Origin: Thermodesulfovibrionales bacterium
GTDB lineage: Bacteria > Nitrospirota > Thermodesulfovibrionia > Thermodesulfovibrionales > UBA9159
Length of the DNA: 32,488 nt
Direction: 5' to 3'
Assembly (NCBI GenBank): GCA_919901585.1
Contig: CAKKPH010000098.1
Coordinates: forward strand, 1-32,488
Position numbers and translations under genes: made by a program. The notes below the pieces were generated by a model that did not search any database, was not told the DNA's origin, and saw nothing but the letters and a program-made list of their open reading frames with translations. The stretch's first letter is position 1, and each line of letters begins with the position of its first letter. Below, one piece after another: positions 15,299 to 23,197 of this stretch.

Positions 15299-16606
15299 TT
15301 ATGGTTTAATCAGGGACTTTGCAAGCCTTATAAACTGCACTATCGGCCTCTTCGATGGACATACATAGGCGCATGAGCCGCATTCAAAACAGTCAAAAAT
15401 ATTGTATTCCTTTGTATCTTCATAATGAGCCTTCTCCGAGAGCACGCTCAGCATCGAAGGCATAAGCCCCATAGGGCATACATCTATGCACCTGCCGCAC
15501 CTTATGCATGTCTCAAAATCATTGGCATGTATTACCTCTCCTTCAGGTATGACGAGTATCCCTGAGGTGCCTTTTGTTACCGGAACATCAAGAGATGAGA
15601 GGGCAAACCCCATCATTGGGCCGCCTGCGATCACCTTCCCTGAGATGCCCCTGAACCCGCCGCACTCATCAATGAGCGCTGACACAGGTGTCCCGATCCT
15701 GACCATGAGGTTAGAAGGCCTGTTTATCCCCTCTCCTGTGACTGTCACTACCCTCTCTATAAGAGGCTTCCCGAACCTTGCAGCCTCATAAATAGCGAGG
15801 GCAGTACCGACATTTTGTACTACCACATTCACATCCATAGGAAGCCCCCTCGGGTGGATCTCCCTTCCGGTGACTGCTTTTATAAGCATCTTCTCAGCGC
15901 CCTGAGGATACTTTACCTCGAGTGCCAACACCATGATCTCAGGGTCCCTGCCGGCAGCCTGAGTCATCCTCTCAACTGCATCAGGCTTGTTGTCCTCTAT
16001 GCCTATGAAGCCCTTGCTTACTCCAAGGACCTTCATAATGATCCTGAGGCCCTCGATGATCTCATCAGGTCTCTCTATCATAAGTCTGTAGTCAGCAGTA
16101 AGATACGGTTCGCATTCAGCCCCGTTTATGATAACTGTATCAATATGCTTTTCCTTTGGAGGAGAGAGCTTTACAGAGGTAGGGAAGGCTGCACCACCAA
16201 GACCGACAATTCCGGCAGACTTTATTTTTTCCTTTAGCTCATCAACAGAGAGGTTCTTATAATCAGGGCTGTCTTTAAGGGCCGTCCACTCTTCCCTGCC
16301 GTCGTTCTCTATAAATACAGATGTGACCATCCTGCCCATAGCATTCGGAAATTCAGCAATCGCAGTCACCTTTCCTGAGATAGAGGAATGGACAGGGGCT
16401 GAAACAAACCCTCCGGGCTCGCCGATCAACTCACCTTTTTTTACCTCCTGACCAATTGAGATTACCGGCTTGCATGGTGCTCCTGTATGCTGGCTCAATG
16501 GGATTATTACTCTCTGCGGCAGAGTTGCAGGCGTAACAGGACTCTCTTTTGAAAGTTCTTTTTTATCAGGTGGATGTATTCCGCCGCTGAAAGTCAAAAC
16601 GCCCAT
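15299..16606 (-). CDS. rnfC: Rnf complex NADH-binding subunit RnfC
   Basis: A 435-residue soluble subunit where NAD(H) and FMN bind at the cytoplasmic face. Visible features are the N-terminal FSGGIHPP, the glycine-rich GIVGLGGAAFPTSVKL, NGAECEPYLTADYRLM, and two 4Fe-4S motifs near the C-terminus (CIRCGRCIDVC and CFECGSCAYVC). It is the first gene of the rnf operon, with a promoter at 16660-16689 and a GGGAGG-type ribosome site close to the ATG. In a cell with menaquinone and perhaps CO or H2 metabolism, Rnf would couple ferredoxin and NAD+ pools to an ion gradient. Confidence 0.97.
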   Translation of the reverse strand: MGVLTFSGGIHPPDKKELSKESPVTPATLPQRVIIPLSQHTGAPCKPVISIGQEVKKGELIGEPGGFVSAPVHSSISGKVTAIAEFPNAMGRMVTSVFIENDGREEWTALKDSPDYKNLSVDELKEKIKSAGIVGLGGAAFPTSVKLSPPKEKHIDTVIINGAECEPYLTADYRLMIERPDEIIEGLRIIMKVLGVSKGFIGIEDNKPDAVERMTQAAGRDPEIMVLALEVKYPQGAEKMLIKAVTGREIHPRGLPMDVNVVVQNVGTALAIYEAARFGKPLIERVVTVTGEGINRPSNLMVRIGTPVSALIDECGGFRGISGKVIAGGPMMGFALSSLDVPVTKGTSGILVIPEGEVIHANDFETCIRCGRCIDVCPMGLMPSMLSVLSEKAHYEDTKEYNIFDCFECGSCAYVCPSKRPIVQFIRLAKSLIKP

Positions 16607-16659
16607 TAGGCCCCCTCCCGATGAATTATGTCAGGGATAAAAGATAAAAAGACCTGTCA

Positions 16660-16689
16660 ATAATAAGACGATAATAATCTATATGTCAA
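16660..16689 (-). promoter_or_regulatory. Sigma-70-type promoter of the rnf operon
   Basis: On the minus strand a perfect TTGACA (16689-16684) lies 18 bp from TATTAT (16665-16660), about 50 nt upstream of rnfC. Confidence 0.6.
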
Positions 16690-16693
16690 GTCC

Positions 16694-16718
16694 TGAGTTT
16701 AGGTTGTGAGTTTAGGTT
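16694..16718 (+). repeat. Short 13-nt tandem repeat
   Basis: TGAGTTTAGGTT occurs twice in a row (16694-16705 and 16707-16718), just upstream of the rnf promoter. It resembles the other short tandem repeats scattered through the window. Confidence 0.6.
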
Positions 16719-16817
16719 TCCTTCGAAAAGCAATGAGTCAGCAAGGCTATGTTTTACATCATACAATCCCGGCGGCTAATTATGATAGGCTTTCTCTAAA
16801 AAAGGAGTTGATCGCAT

Positions 16818-17009
16818 ATGATGAAATGTCCCTTCTGCGATAGTGCACTGACAAAACATTCACTAGCGGGCTGGCAGTGTGAATGCGGTGAACTGGTCCC
16901 GTTTGGCTTCGGGGTAGACTCTGAAGAAAACTGTGAGACCTGCCCTGTAATCTACTGTCCTAATAGGAAAAAACCTCAGGCAGGAGACCTTAAGAACCTT
17001 CAGGTTTAA
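16818..17009 (+). CDS. Small Cys-rich putative zinc-ribbon protein
   Basis: A 63-residue protein with three cysteine pairs: CPFC at 4-7, CEC at 20-22 and CETCPVIYC at about 39-47. This pattern suggests zinc or iron-sulfur binding. AGGAG lies 10 nt upstream of the first ATG; a second ATG follows at once. It sits between the divergent rnf operon and the F0 ATP synthase genes, with its own unit. I do not recognise the family and assign no function. Confidence 0.6.
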   Translation: MMKCPFCDSALTKHSLAGWQCECGELVPFGFGVDSEENCETCPVIYCPNRKKPQAGDLKNLQV

Positions 17010-17053
17010 TTCCCCTGTTTATCAGCCTGTTAAGCTTTTCTATTGATCAATTA

Positions 17054-17082
17054 TTGACTTTTAAGCCCCTTTCAATTAATAA
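17054..17082 (+). promoter_or_regulatory. Sigma-70-type promoter of atpBE
   Basis: TTGACT (17054-17059) and TAATAA (17077-17082) are 17 bp apart, about 60 nt upstream of the atpB start. Confidence 0.5.
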
Positions 17083-17146
17083 TATCCAAGCAGAATTATC
17101 CGATTAAGGTATTTTACCTGCTAAGCTTTCACACTGGAGGGAATTT

Positions 17147-17833
17147 GTGGAAGAAGAAGCTCTATTAATGGACCTGATAATTAATCCGCACACTGTGCCG
17201 CATTATGTCTCTTACTCATTCCTCGTCTCAATAATCCTGATAGCCGTTGCGCTTTTGGTAAGAGGTTCACTTGCGCTTGTGCCTAAAGGCGTCCAGAATT
17301 TTCTTGAGGTTATAATCAGTACACTATATCAGCTCGCTGAAGATAATATCGGGCACAAGTGGTCCAAGCATCTCTTCCCCCTTATCGGGACAGTCGGCAT
17401 CTATATCCTCTTGTGCAATCTCATGGGCCTTATCCCGGGTTTTACTGCGCCGACGAGCAATATCAACACAACCGTATCCCTGGCCGTACCTGTCTTTCTC
17501 GCAACACACTATTACGGCATCAAAGTGCATGGCATTAAGTACTTAAACCATTTCCTCGGCCCTATACGTTCCCTTGCTGCGTTGCCGCTTATGATAATGA
17601 TGTTTTTCATAGAGTTCATCGGCCACATGGCGAGACCATTGACCCTCTCGGTCAGGTTATTCGGCAACATGGTCTCAAAACATCTGATACTGCTTGTGCT
17701 CGCTATCCTTGCCCCTGCCATTGTCCCTACTGCCATACTCGGCCTCGGAGTCCTTGTCAGTATCGTGCAGGCCTTTGTCTTTGTTTTGTTAACAACGCTT
17801 TATCTCGCAGGTGCTGTTGAAGAAGCACATTAA
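17147..17833 (+). CDS. atpB: F0F1 ATP synthase subunit a
   Basis: A 228-residue membrane protein forming the half-channels of the F0 motor. The essential arginine is Arg170 in LSVRLFGNM. The Asn/Pro-rich GLIPGFTAPTSNIN loop (about 94-107) is also characteristic. The start is a GTG at 17147, supported by GGAGG 6 nt upstream; the next in-frame ATG at 17168 has no such site. Only atpB and atpE are here, so the F1 genes and subunit b must lie elsewhere, a split arrangement known in several anaerobes. Confidence 0.96.
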   Translation: MEEEALLMDLIINPHTVPHYVSYSFLVSIILIAVALLVRGSLALVPKGVQNFLEVIISTLYQLAEDNIGHKWSKHLFPLIGTVGIYILLCNLMGLIPGFTAPTSNINTTVSLAVPVFLATHYYGIKVHGIKYLNHFLGPIRSLAALPLMIMMFFIEFIGHMARPLTLSVRLFGNMVSKHLILLVLAILAPAIVPTAILGLGVLVSIVQAFVFVLLTTLYLAGAVEEAH

Positions 17834-17863
17834 TCGAGACTTAAAGAAAGGAGGTTTAATAGC

Positions 17864-18217
17864 ATGAAGAAAATTCTTACAGTCTTACTGCTTTCAATCA
17901 CATTGCTCTTCCTTCTTGCCCCTGTAGCCTTTGCTGAAGAGGCTGCAGCAGCGGCATCTCCTAAGGATGCAAAGATGAACTATTATGCGATGGCTGCCTT
18001 AGGCTGCGGCATTGCTATCGGTATTGCTGCATTAGGCACAGGCATTGGGCAGGGCATCGGCTTGAGCAAGGCATGCGAGGGTATCGCAAGAAATCCCAAC
18101 GCATCCGGAAAAATCACGACTACTCTCATCATCGGCCTCGCCATGATAGAGTCACTTGCTATCTATGCGCTTGTCGTGGTTCTTATTATTCTTTTTATGA
18201 ATCCTTTCAAACTTTAA
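17864..18217 (+). CDS. atpE: F0F1 ATP synthase subunit c with signal peptide
   Basis: The 117-residue proteolipid of the rotor ring. The first ~24 residues form a signal peptide ending AFA, followed by the normal two-helix hairpin. The ion site is on helix 2 (Glu96 in MIESLAIY). Gln63 in GTGIGQG, Ser97 and Tyr101 are residues also found in Na+-binding c-rings, but the position after Ser is Leu where Thr is usual, so Na+ versus H+ stays open. AGGAGG lies 9 nt upstream of the ATG. A strong hairpin follows the gene. Confidence 0.96.
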   Translation: MKKILTVLLLSITLLFLLAPVAFAEEAAAAASPKDAKMNYYAMAALGCGIAIGIAALGTGIGQGIGLSKACEGIARNPNASGKITTTLIIGLAMIESLAIYALVVVLIILFMNPFKL

Positions 18218-18225
18218 TTTTTCCT

Positions 18226-18259
18226 TATAGCGGAGGGCAGCAAACTGCCCTCCGCTATA
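18226..18259 (+). terminator. 15-bp perfect hairpin after atpE
   Basis: TATAGCGGAGGGCAG (18226-18240) and its exact complement (18245-18259) enclose a CAAA loop. No U-tract follows on either strand, so it may stabilise or block the 3' end of the atpBE mRNA and need not be a classical terminator. Confidence 0.55.
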
Positions 18260-18327
18260 AATCCTGAATCAGCCTCCAAGAGTATTTTGAGTATTTTCTT
18301 CAAATCATGTAAAATCGTTCTCACATC

Positions 18328-19119
18328 ATGAAACGCTATTCGACTATACACCCGCTTTATATGTCATTTTATTCAAAGTCACTGTACAGGGATGTTGCAA
18401 TGAACTGGAAGAAGGTATCATTCGTTTACCTCTTCCTGCTGCTCGCCATATGCGAGATACCTTTAATGTTCAGGCTGAATGATGAGGTCTCTGAATATAT
18501 CTTTCAGCAGGCCCCTGACATTGTTAAACAGGTACCTGCGATAACCGTCTCCAAAGGTGTTGTATCTGCAGAAGTGCAGATGCCCTACATAATCAGGGAA
18601 CCAAAGAAAAATTCCCCCCTTATGATCATTGACACAACCGGCAAGACAGTTTCACTCGAGGGCTCTGATGCGTTTGCGCTTTTGACAAAATCAGACCTCA
18701 TAGTCAGAAAAACTAAGACAAGCACGTGGAAATTCGACCTCTCTGAGGTCGATGGCCTTGTCATAGACAAGAAAATGCTCTATGACTGGATCGAGGCATT
18801 CGCAGGGCTCATCCCTGTGGTGACGTATCCCTTAGCCCTTTTATTTTCATTCATCTTCAGGGTAATTCAAGCATTGATATCTGCATTAGTCGGCATATTT
18901 CTGGCAAAAAATCTGAATATCTCCTTATCTTATTCACAATCGATAAGTCTTTCTATAGTATCGATGACGCCTGCAGTCATGCTCGGCACCATACATGATT
19001 ATTCAGGCATAGTTGTAAACTCATGGTGGTTTATTAGCCTTGTGATCGCACTCGGCTATCTCTGGTTTGGCATAAGGTCGGTTTCAGAACAGCCTGCTGA
19101 TGAACCTCAGCCAAGATAG
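18328..19119 (+). CDS. DUF1189-family membrane protein
   Basis: A 263-residue protein with the DUF1189 opening (HPLYMSFYSKSLYRDVAMNW), a first membrane helix at about 30-47, a ~110-residue extracytoplasmic region and a C-terminal membrane block of about three helices (160-255). The family's role is unknown. No good ribosome site precedes the ATG at 18328; an internal ATG at 18361 would drop ten residues of the conserved motif, so the longer form is preferred. It overlaps the convergent kinase gene by 13 nt. Confidence 0.75.
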   Translation: MKRYSTIHPLYMSFYSKSLYRDVAMNWKKVSFVYLFLLLAICEIPLMFRLNDEVSEYIFQQAPDIVKQVPAITVSKGVVSAEVQMPYIIREPKKNSPLMIIDTTGKTVSLEGSDAFALLTKSDLIVRKTKTSTWKFDLSEVDGLVIDKKMLYDWIEAFAGLIPVVTYPLALLFSFIFRVIQALISALVGIFLAKNLNISLSYSQSISLSIVSMTPAVMLGTIHDYSGIVVNSWWFISLVIALGYLWFGIRSVSEQPADEPQPR

Positions 19120-20225
19120 TCATTAATTTTCTCAGGATCGAACACCTCTTCATCAAGGACCTTGTCTACAAACCTGAAGATCATATTCCTCTGCGGCATT
19201 GTAAGCTCAGGATAAAAGATGGGATTTGCGACCACAACGCCCCTGAATGCAAAAAACGGCTGTACAACTGAATATATATCGGAGTCTCCTGACCTCTTAA
19301 CATAGTCCTCAAAGAATAACTTAAGCCCTTCATAGTATGCGCCCTTTAGACAGCCATTGAACCTGATCGAGAAGAATATATAGTTTATTGTGAGTGCAGT
19401 GATATCATCAGCCGGTTCACCCCATGGCCCGCGGCTCCTGTCGAGCAAGGTAAAGTCAATTTCAGTTCGGAGTTCGGAGTTTGGAGATTTAGGATTTCTG
19501 ATTTTACTACTCCCAACTTCTGACTCATTACTATTAACTTCTCTAAAGAGGATGTTCCCCGGATGGAAATCGCCGTGTATCTCTGAAAGCCTCTTGAACT
19601 TTGGTTTTAGTCTGGCCCTCCAGTCAACGGTTTTCCTCTCTATCCCTGCCATTTCATCATATGAAAGCACTCCGTCAGGATATGTGTCCAATACCCCCAT
19701 TATGCACTCGCCATGCCCTATATTGTCCCTCAATTTGCGCCAGTAAAGAGTCTTAGAATCTTTTTTTATTGCATGTATCTCAGAAAGATAAGAAGTCATC
19801 GAGATGATCTTTTCTATATCAGCAGGGCCGAGCCTCTCTTTGTCCCTGAACCCATCAAGGTCCTTAAAATAGTCCCTGCCTTCAGCCTTCTCCATCAAGA
19901 GATAGTACTCCCTGCCTCCGCCGATAGACTTTATCTTGCCGTCTTCCATCTCTGCAAGGACATCAATAGCTTTTACATGTTTCGGCAAATTCTTGAATTC
20001 ATCAAGATCGAGGAGAAACACTCCTGCCCTGTCAGAGGGATAGTCATGGGAAAAATCTTTTGGAACGAGGCCCTTGATAACAAATGATTTGAGGCCTTCA
20101 TCTGTTTCGATTTCGATAAGAAACCCTGCTCCGTGAACGCCGGAGCCGAGTTTTTTGATCTGTATCCGGGAGACACCACCAAACTCTTGTCTTAGATATT
20201 CCCTTAAAGCATCTTCGTTTATCAT
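19107..20225 (-). CDS. Aminoglycoside phosphotransferase (APH)-type kinase
   Basis: A 372-residue kinase-like protein of the APH/choline-kinase fold. The catalytic loop is IHGDFHPGNILF and the metal-binding motif LLDRSRGPWGEPADD. The natural substrate is unknown; the family includes small-molecule and sugar kinases, and antibiotic resistance should not be assumed. I chose the ATG at 20225, which has AGGAG 10 nt upstream, over the GTG at 20234. Between the catalytic loop and the metal motif there is a ~27-residue low-complexity insert rich in Ser, Asn, Glu and Lys, encoded by the short tandem repeat at 19464-19484 and flanking sequence. Such an insert next to the active site may or may not be tolerated. 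Confidence 0.8.
   Translation of the reverse strand: MINEDALREYLRQEFGGVSRIQIKKLGSGVHGAGFLIEIETDEGLKSFVIKGLVPKDFSHDYPSDRAGVFLLDLDEFKNLPKHVKAIDVLAEMEDGKIKSIGGGREYYLLMEKAEGRDYFKDLDGFRDKERLGPADIEKIISMTSYLSEIHAIKKDSKTLYWRKLRDNIGHGECIMGVLDTYPDGVLSYDEMAGIERKTVDWRARLKPKFKRLSEIHGDFHPGNILFREVNSNESEVGSSKIRNPKSPNSELRTEIDFTLLDRSRGPWGEPADDITALTINYIFFSIRFNGCLKGAYYEGLKLFFEDYVKRSGDSDIYSVVQPFFAFRGVVVANPIFYPELTMPQRNMIFRFVDKVLDEEVFDPEKINDYLG
19464..19484 (-). repeat. Heptamer tandem repeat inside the kinase gene
   Basis: Three 7-nt units (AGTTCGG, AGTTCGG, AGTTTGG on the plus strand) read on the coding strand as a CCGAACT-type repeat, giving the peptide PNSELRT. The same 7-mer occurs in prmC and twice in purL. 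Confidence 0.8.
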
Positions 20226-20313
20226 ATGTTCCACGCTCCTAATGTCCAGATAATAATCAGTATAACGAGGTTATAGCACTGAACCCTTTCCATCTAAAGG
20301 AGCATCTCTAAGA

Positions 20314-20337
20314 AAAGGCCCCGTACTGGGCCTTTAG
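20314..20337 (-). terminator. Rho-independent terminator of the cytochrome gene
   Basis: On the minus strand AAAGGCCC and GGGCCTTT form an 8-bp stem around a six-base loop, followed by TTCTT, right after the stop codon at 20339. Confidence 0.7.
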
Positions 20338-20338
20338 G

Positions 20339-20806
20339 TTACGGTCTGAACGTTTGATGACAGCTTACGCAGCCGTCAAGGACTTTCTTCGTGAGCAACA
20401 CCATCTTTTTATGGTCGTTCGAGTGAGATGCGTGCGCGAGTTTTTCGAGGTTGCGATGGAAATCCTTGTCCATTTTCACAAACTCCTTTAGCCTCTTTGC
20501 GTTCTTCTTCAGCTTTACAGTGCCGGCATCCACTCCTTCATGGGTCTTTTCCATAGTGCCGTGCATTGTCTCAAGGGCAGCGTGTACCCTTTGGCCGTCC
20601 CCGAGGGCCACGCCTGAAACGATCTCGTGAAAAACCTCATCCAGCTTCATCATCTCGTCGATAAGAGGATTCTCGGTTGATACCTCACTTCCCGTTGCAG
20701 GGTGGTGATGGTGATGGTGTGAATGGTCATCCTGAGCTGCTATTAAATATGCAGGTACTCCGGACAGGAGCAGGGCTAAGGATAAAACTGCCATTTTCTT
20801 TGCCAC
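20339..20806 (-). CDS. Cytochrome c'-like monoheme protein with His-rich N-terminus
   Basis: A 155-residue exported protein with a signal peptide of about 23 residues. The mature protein opens with a natural histidine run (HSHHHHHH), then a mostly helical domain of about 110 residues, and ends with a single heme-binding CVSCH. One CxxCH close to the C-terminus of a helical domain is the layout of cytochrome c'. Such proteins bind NO or CO or act as electron carriers; the His run suggests metal binding. The GTG start at 20806 has AGGAGG 8 nt upstream. It stands as its own unit with a terminator. Confidence 0.78.
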   Translation of the reverse strand: MAKKMAVLSLALLLSGVPAYLIAAQDDHSHHHHHHPATGSEVSTENPLIDEMMKLDEVFHEIVSGVALGDGQRVHAALETMHGTMEKTHEGVDAGTVKLKKNAKRLKEFVKMDKDFHRNLEKLAHASHSNDHKKMVLLTKKVLDGCVSCHQTFRP

Positions 20807-20893
20807 TGATTGATCCTCCTGAAATTCATTAGTTTATTGGCCATGCCGCAGTTATTTTACAGTATCTCCTATGGACTCTTATTATGATTCAGG

Positions 20894-21643
20894 TCATAGT
20901 GCCCTTAGGGCTTCCATTACCGCCTTCTGGCAATTCCCTGCTCCGAGCCTGATGTCCCACCTCTCTATATCCCTTTCTTCCACAATGTTGCTTATACCCC
21001 TTATCTCAATAACAGGCTTACTATATATGGCACAAACATGTACAACTGCAGCGCCTTCCATATTCTCGCAGATTGCATTATATCTGTTCCTGAGTTCTAT
21101 TGCTCTTTTTCTTGTGCCTGTACAGGTTGAGACAGTCACAAAAGGGCCGATTTTAATGTTTGGGACAAATGACGAGTGACGAGTGACGAGTTTGATAAGA
21201 CCTTTATCAAAGGGGAATTCATTGAAGCATTTTTTGCTGCCTTTTTTAAGAAGCGGGATGCCTATAATATCTGTGCCTTGGAAACCCTCTCGTGTAAACA
21301 CGCCCTCATCGCCGTAAACCTCTTTTTCAGCAACAGCTATATCACCAACCTTGAGGCCGGATTCTGGATATGCCCCACCTACCCCAAAGAGGATGATCAT
21401 GTCAGGGGAATATTTTACGATTAATACTGTTACAGCGTGGGCGGCATTTGTCTTGCCCATGCCTGAAACCGCATATACAACTTCTCTGCCGTGGATTCTT
21501 CCATGAATGATGCGGAGCTGCGGAGACGCAGAGACACTGGAACCCTTCATATTCTTGAGAATTAAGTTCCCTTCTTCAGAAACTGATGAGATGAGACCGA
21601 TCAGTCTTTTCCGTTTCTCCGTTTCTCCCCTTCTCAGCGTCAT
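20894..21643 (-). CDS. mqnB: Futalosine hydrolase
   Basis: A 249-residue nucleoside-phosphorylase-fold enzyme that cleaves futalosine to dehypoxanthine futalosine and hypoxanthine in the futalosine route to menaquinone. Visible family features are SGMGKTNAAHAV, LFGVGGAYPESGLKVGDI and the purine-site NMEGAAVVHV. Its ATG overlaps the proA stop (TAATG), so the two are coupled. The first ~15 residues and a loop near residue 155 come from short tandem repeats (21611-21626 and 21170-21190) and are probably not part of the ancestral protein. No other mqn gene is in the window. Confidence 0.87.
   Translation of the reverse strand: MTLRRGETEKRKRLIGLISSVSEEGNLILKNMKGSSVSASPQLRIIHGRIHGREVVYAVSGMGKTNAAHAVTVLIVKYSPDMIILFGVGGAYPESGLKVGDIAVAEKEVYGDEGVFTREGFQGTDIIGIPLLKKGSKKCFNEFPFDKGLIKLVTRHSSFVPNIKIGPFVTVSTCTGTRKRAIELRNRYNAICENMEGAAVVHVCAIYSKPVIEIRGISNIVEERDIERWDIRLGAGNCQKAVMEALRAL
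21170..21190 (+). repeat. Heptamer tandem repeat inside mqnB
   Basis: Three perfect TGACGAG units. On the coding strand they give part of the loop VTRHSSFVPN. Confidence 0.85.
21611..21626 (+). repeat. Octamer repeat at the mqnB N-terminus
   Basis: Two CCGTTTCT units, encoding GETEKRKR on the minus strand right after the mqnB start. Confidence 0.65.
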
Positions 21644-22899
21644 TATTCTCTAATCTGTCCGCTGCCGAGAACTATGAATTTTGTGCAGGTTAGCTCCTCA
21701 AGCCCCATCGGGCCTCTTGCGTGAATTTTGTCAGTTGAAATCCCTATCTCAGCGCCGAGGCCGAACTGGTAGCCGTCATTCAGGCGTGTGGAGGCATTAA
21801 CCAGGACTGCGGATGAGTCAACCTCACGTAAAAATCTCATAGCCCTTGCATAGTTCTCTGTAACTATGGTATCAGAATGAGCAGAGCTGTATTTTGCGAT
21901 ATGCTCCATAGCGTCATCCATATTTTTTACAACCTTCACATTCAATATCAGGTCCAGATATTCGTTATAAAAATCCTTTCCTTTGACTTTCTTTATGCCG
22001 GTAAAAATCGCAACGGTTTTGGGACACCCCTTCACTTGAACCCTTGCAGCCTTAAACCTTTTGAGCATGCGGGGCAGGAATTTCTTTGCAATAGCCTCAT
22101 CCACGAGCATGGTCTCCATGGCATTGCATGTGCCGGGCCGCTGTACCTTTGCATTAAAGCATATATCTTCTGCCATTTTTAAATCCGCATCCCTGTCAAC
22201 AAAGACATGGCATACGCCTTTATAATGCTTCAGCACAGGTATCCGTGAATTTTCGGTAACTGCCCTGATAAGCCCTTCACCACCCCTTGGGATTATAAGG
22301 TCTATGATGCCTTCGAGCTTCAACATCTCCATGACGGCCTCTCTGTCAGGCATATCAATAAAGGTTATAGCGCCTTCATGTATCCCGTTATCCTTTGCAG
22401 CCTTTCTCAGTATATTTACAATTGCCTTGTTTGAATTTATCGCCTCTGAGCCTCCGCGCAGGATAACGGCGTTACCTGCCTTCAGGCAAAGGCTCGTTGC
22501 ATCTGCAGTAACATTCGGCCTCGACTCATATATTATGCCTATTACGCCAATCGGGACCCGCATCTTACCGACTGTCATGCCATTCGGCCTCTGCCACATC
22601 TTTATAACCTCGCCGACAGGGTCAGGGAGCTGCGCAACCTCAACAAGGCCCTCTGCTATCTCGTTTATGCGTTTTTCATTTAGGGCCAGCCTGTCGACCA
22701 TTGCCTTAGAGAGCCCCTTCTGTTCTGCATATGCAATGTCTTTCCTGTTTTCTGATATGAGTTCCGAAGCCCGTTGCTTAAGTGCCTCTGCCATCTTTAT
22801 TAGCGCATGATTTTTTTGGGCAGAAGATGCCTTAGCGAGCGACCGGGCCCCAGTCTTTGCCTCCATTGCAAGGTCATGTACATATCTTTTTAAATCCAT
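21643..22899 (-). CDS. proA: Gamma-glutamyl phosphate reductase
   Basis: A 418-residue enzyme of normal length that reduces gamma-glutamyl phosphate to glutamate semialdehyde with NADPH, the second step of proline synthesis. The aldehyde-dehydrogenase fold is shown by KAGNAVILRGGSEA, the active-site Cys in VQRPGTCNAMET, and the C-terminal IHARGPMGLEELT. The ATG at 22899 has GGAGG about 5 nt upstream. It is followed by mqnB with a TAATG overlap. The partner proB is not in the window. Confidence 0.97.
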   Translation of the reverse strand: MDLKRYVHDLAMEAKTGARSLAKASSAQKNHALIKMAEALKQRASELISENRKDIAYAEQKGLSKAMVDRLALNEKRINEIAEGLVEVAQLPDPVGEVIKMWQRPNGMTVGKMRVPIGVIGIIYESRPNVTADATSLCLKAGNAVILRGGSEAINSNKAIVNILRKAAKDNGIHEGAITFIDMPDREAVMEMLKLEGIIDLIIPRGGEGLIRAVTENSRIPVLKHYKGVCHVFVDRDADLKMAEDICFNAKVQRPGTCNAMETMLVDEAIAKKFLPRMLKRFKAARVQVKGCPKTVAIFTGIKKVKGKDFYNEYLDLILNVKVVKNMDDAMEHIAKYSSAHSDTIVTENYARAMRFLREVDSSAVLVNASTRLNDGYQFGLGAEIGISTDKIHARGPMGLEELTCTKFIVLGSGQIRE

Positions 22900-22989
22900 C
22901 TATACCTCCAGTGGTTCTGTTTCCTAATTAACAATTTTAACACGATCAGCATCCGACTTTCACATCAGGTTAAATGCTCTTATTTAGGG

Positions 22990-23171
22990 TCAGGCTTTCA
23001 TTTGTGCAATTAACATCCTGATACGCTCATGCAATGCCTGACATTCTTCCTCCGTAGCGTGCATATAGAGTTTCGATAAAATCGATAGCTCTCTCTTGAA
23101 AAACTCTATGATGCGTGTTGAGCTTTAGGCGTCTCCATGAGAAGATGAACATGGTTGTCCATGAGGACATA
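22990..23171 (-). pseudogene. Decayed REP-associated (Y1) transposase fragment
   Basis: On the minus strand the frame from 23171 reads YVLMDNHVHLLMETPK, which carries the HUH motif (HVH) of Y1 transposases, but stops at 23106. A shifted frame (23115-22990) continues …EFFKRELSILSKLYMHATEE… for 41 residues to a TGA. It is a frameshifted remnant beside an intact relative. The rest of 22900-23211 has no other gene I can see. Confidence 0.65.
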
Positions 23172-23197
23172 CGTACATAAACACACAAAAATAAACA

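Noticed and set aside
16607-16817. Further gene between rnfC and the Cys-rich protein
   Set aside because: Only the rnf promoter, a 13-nt duplication and the ribosome site are visible; all frames are short.
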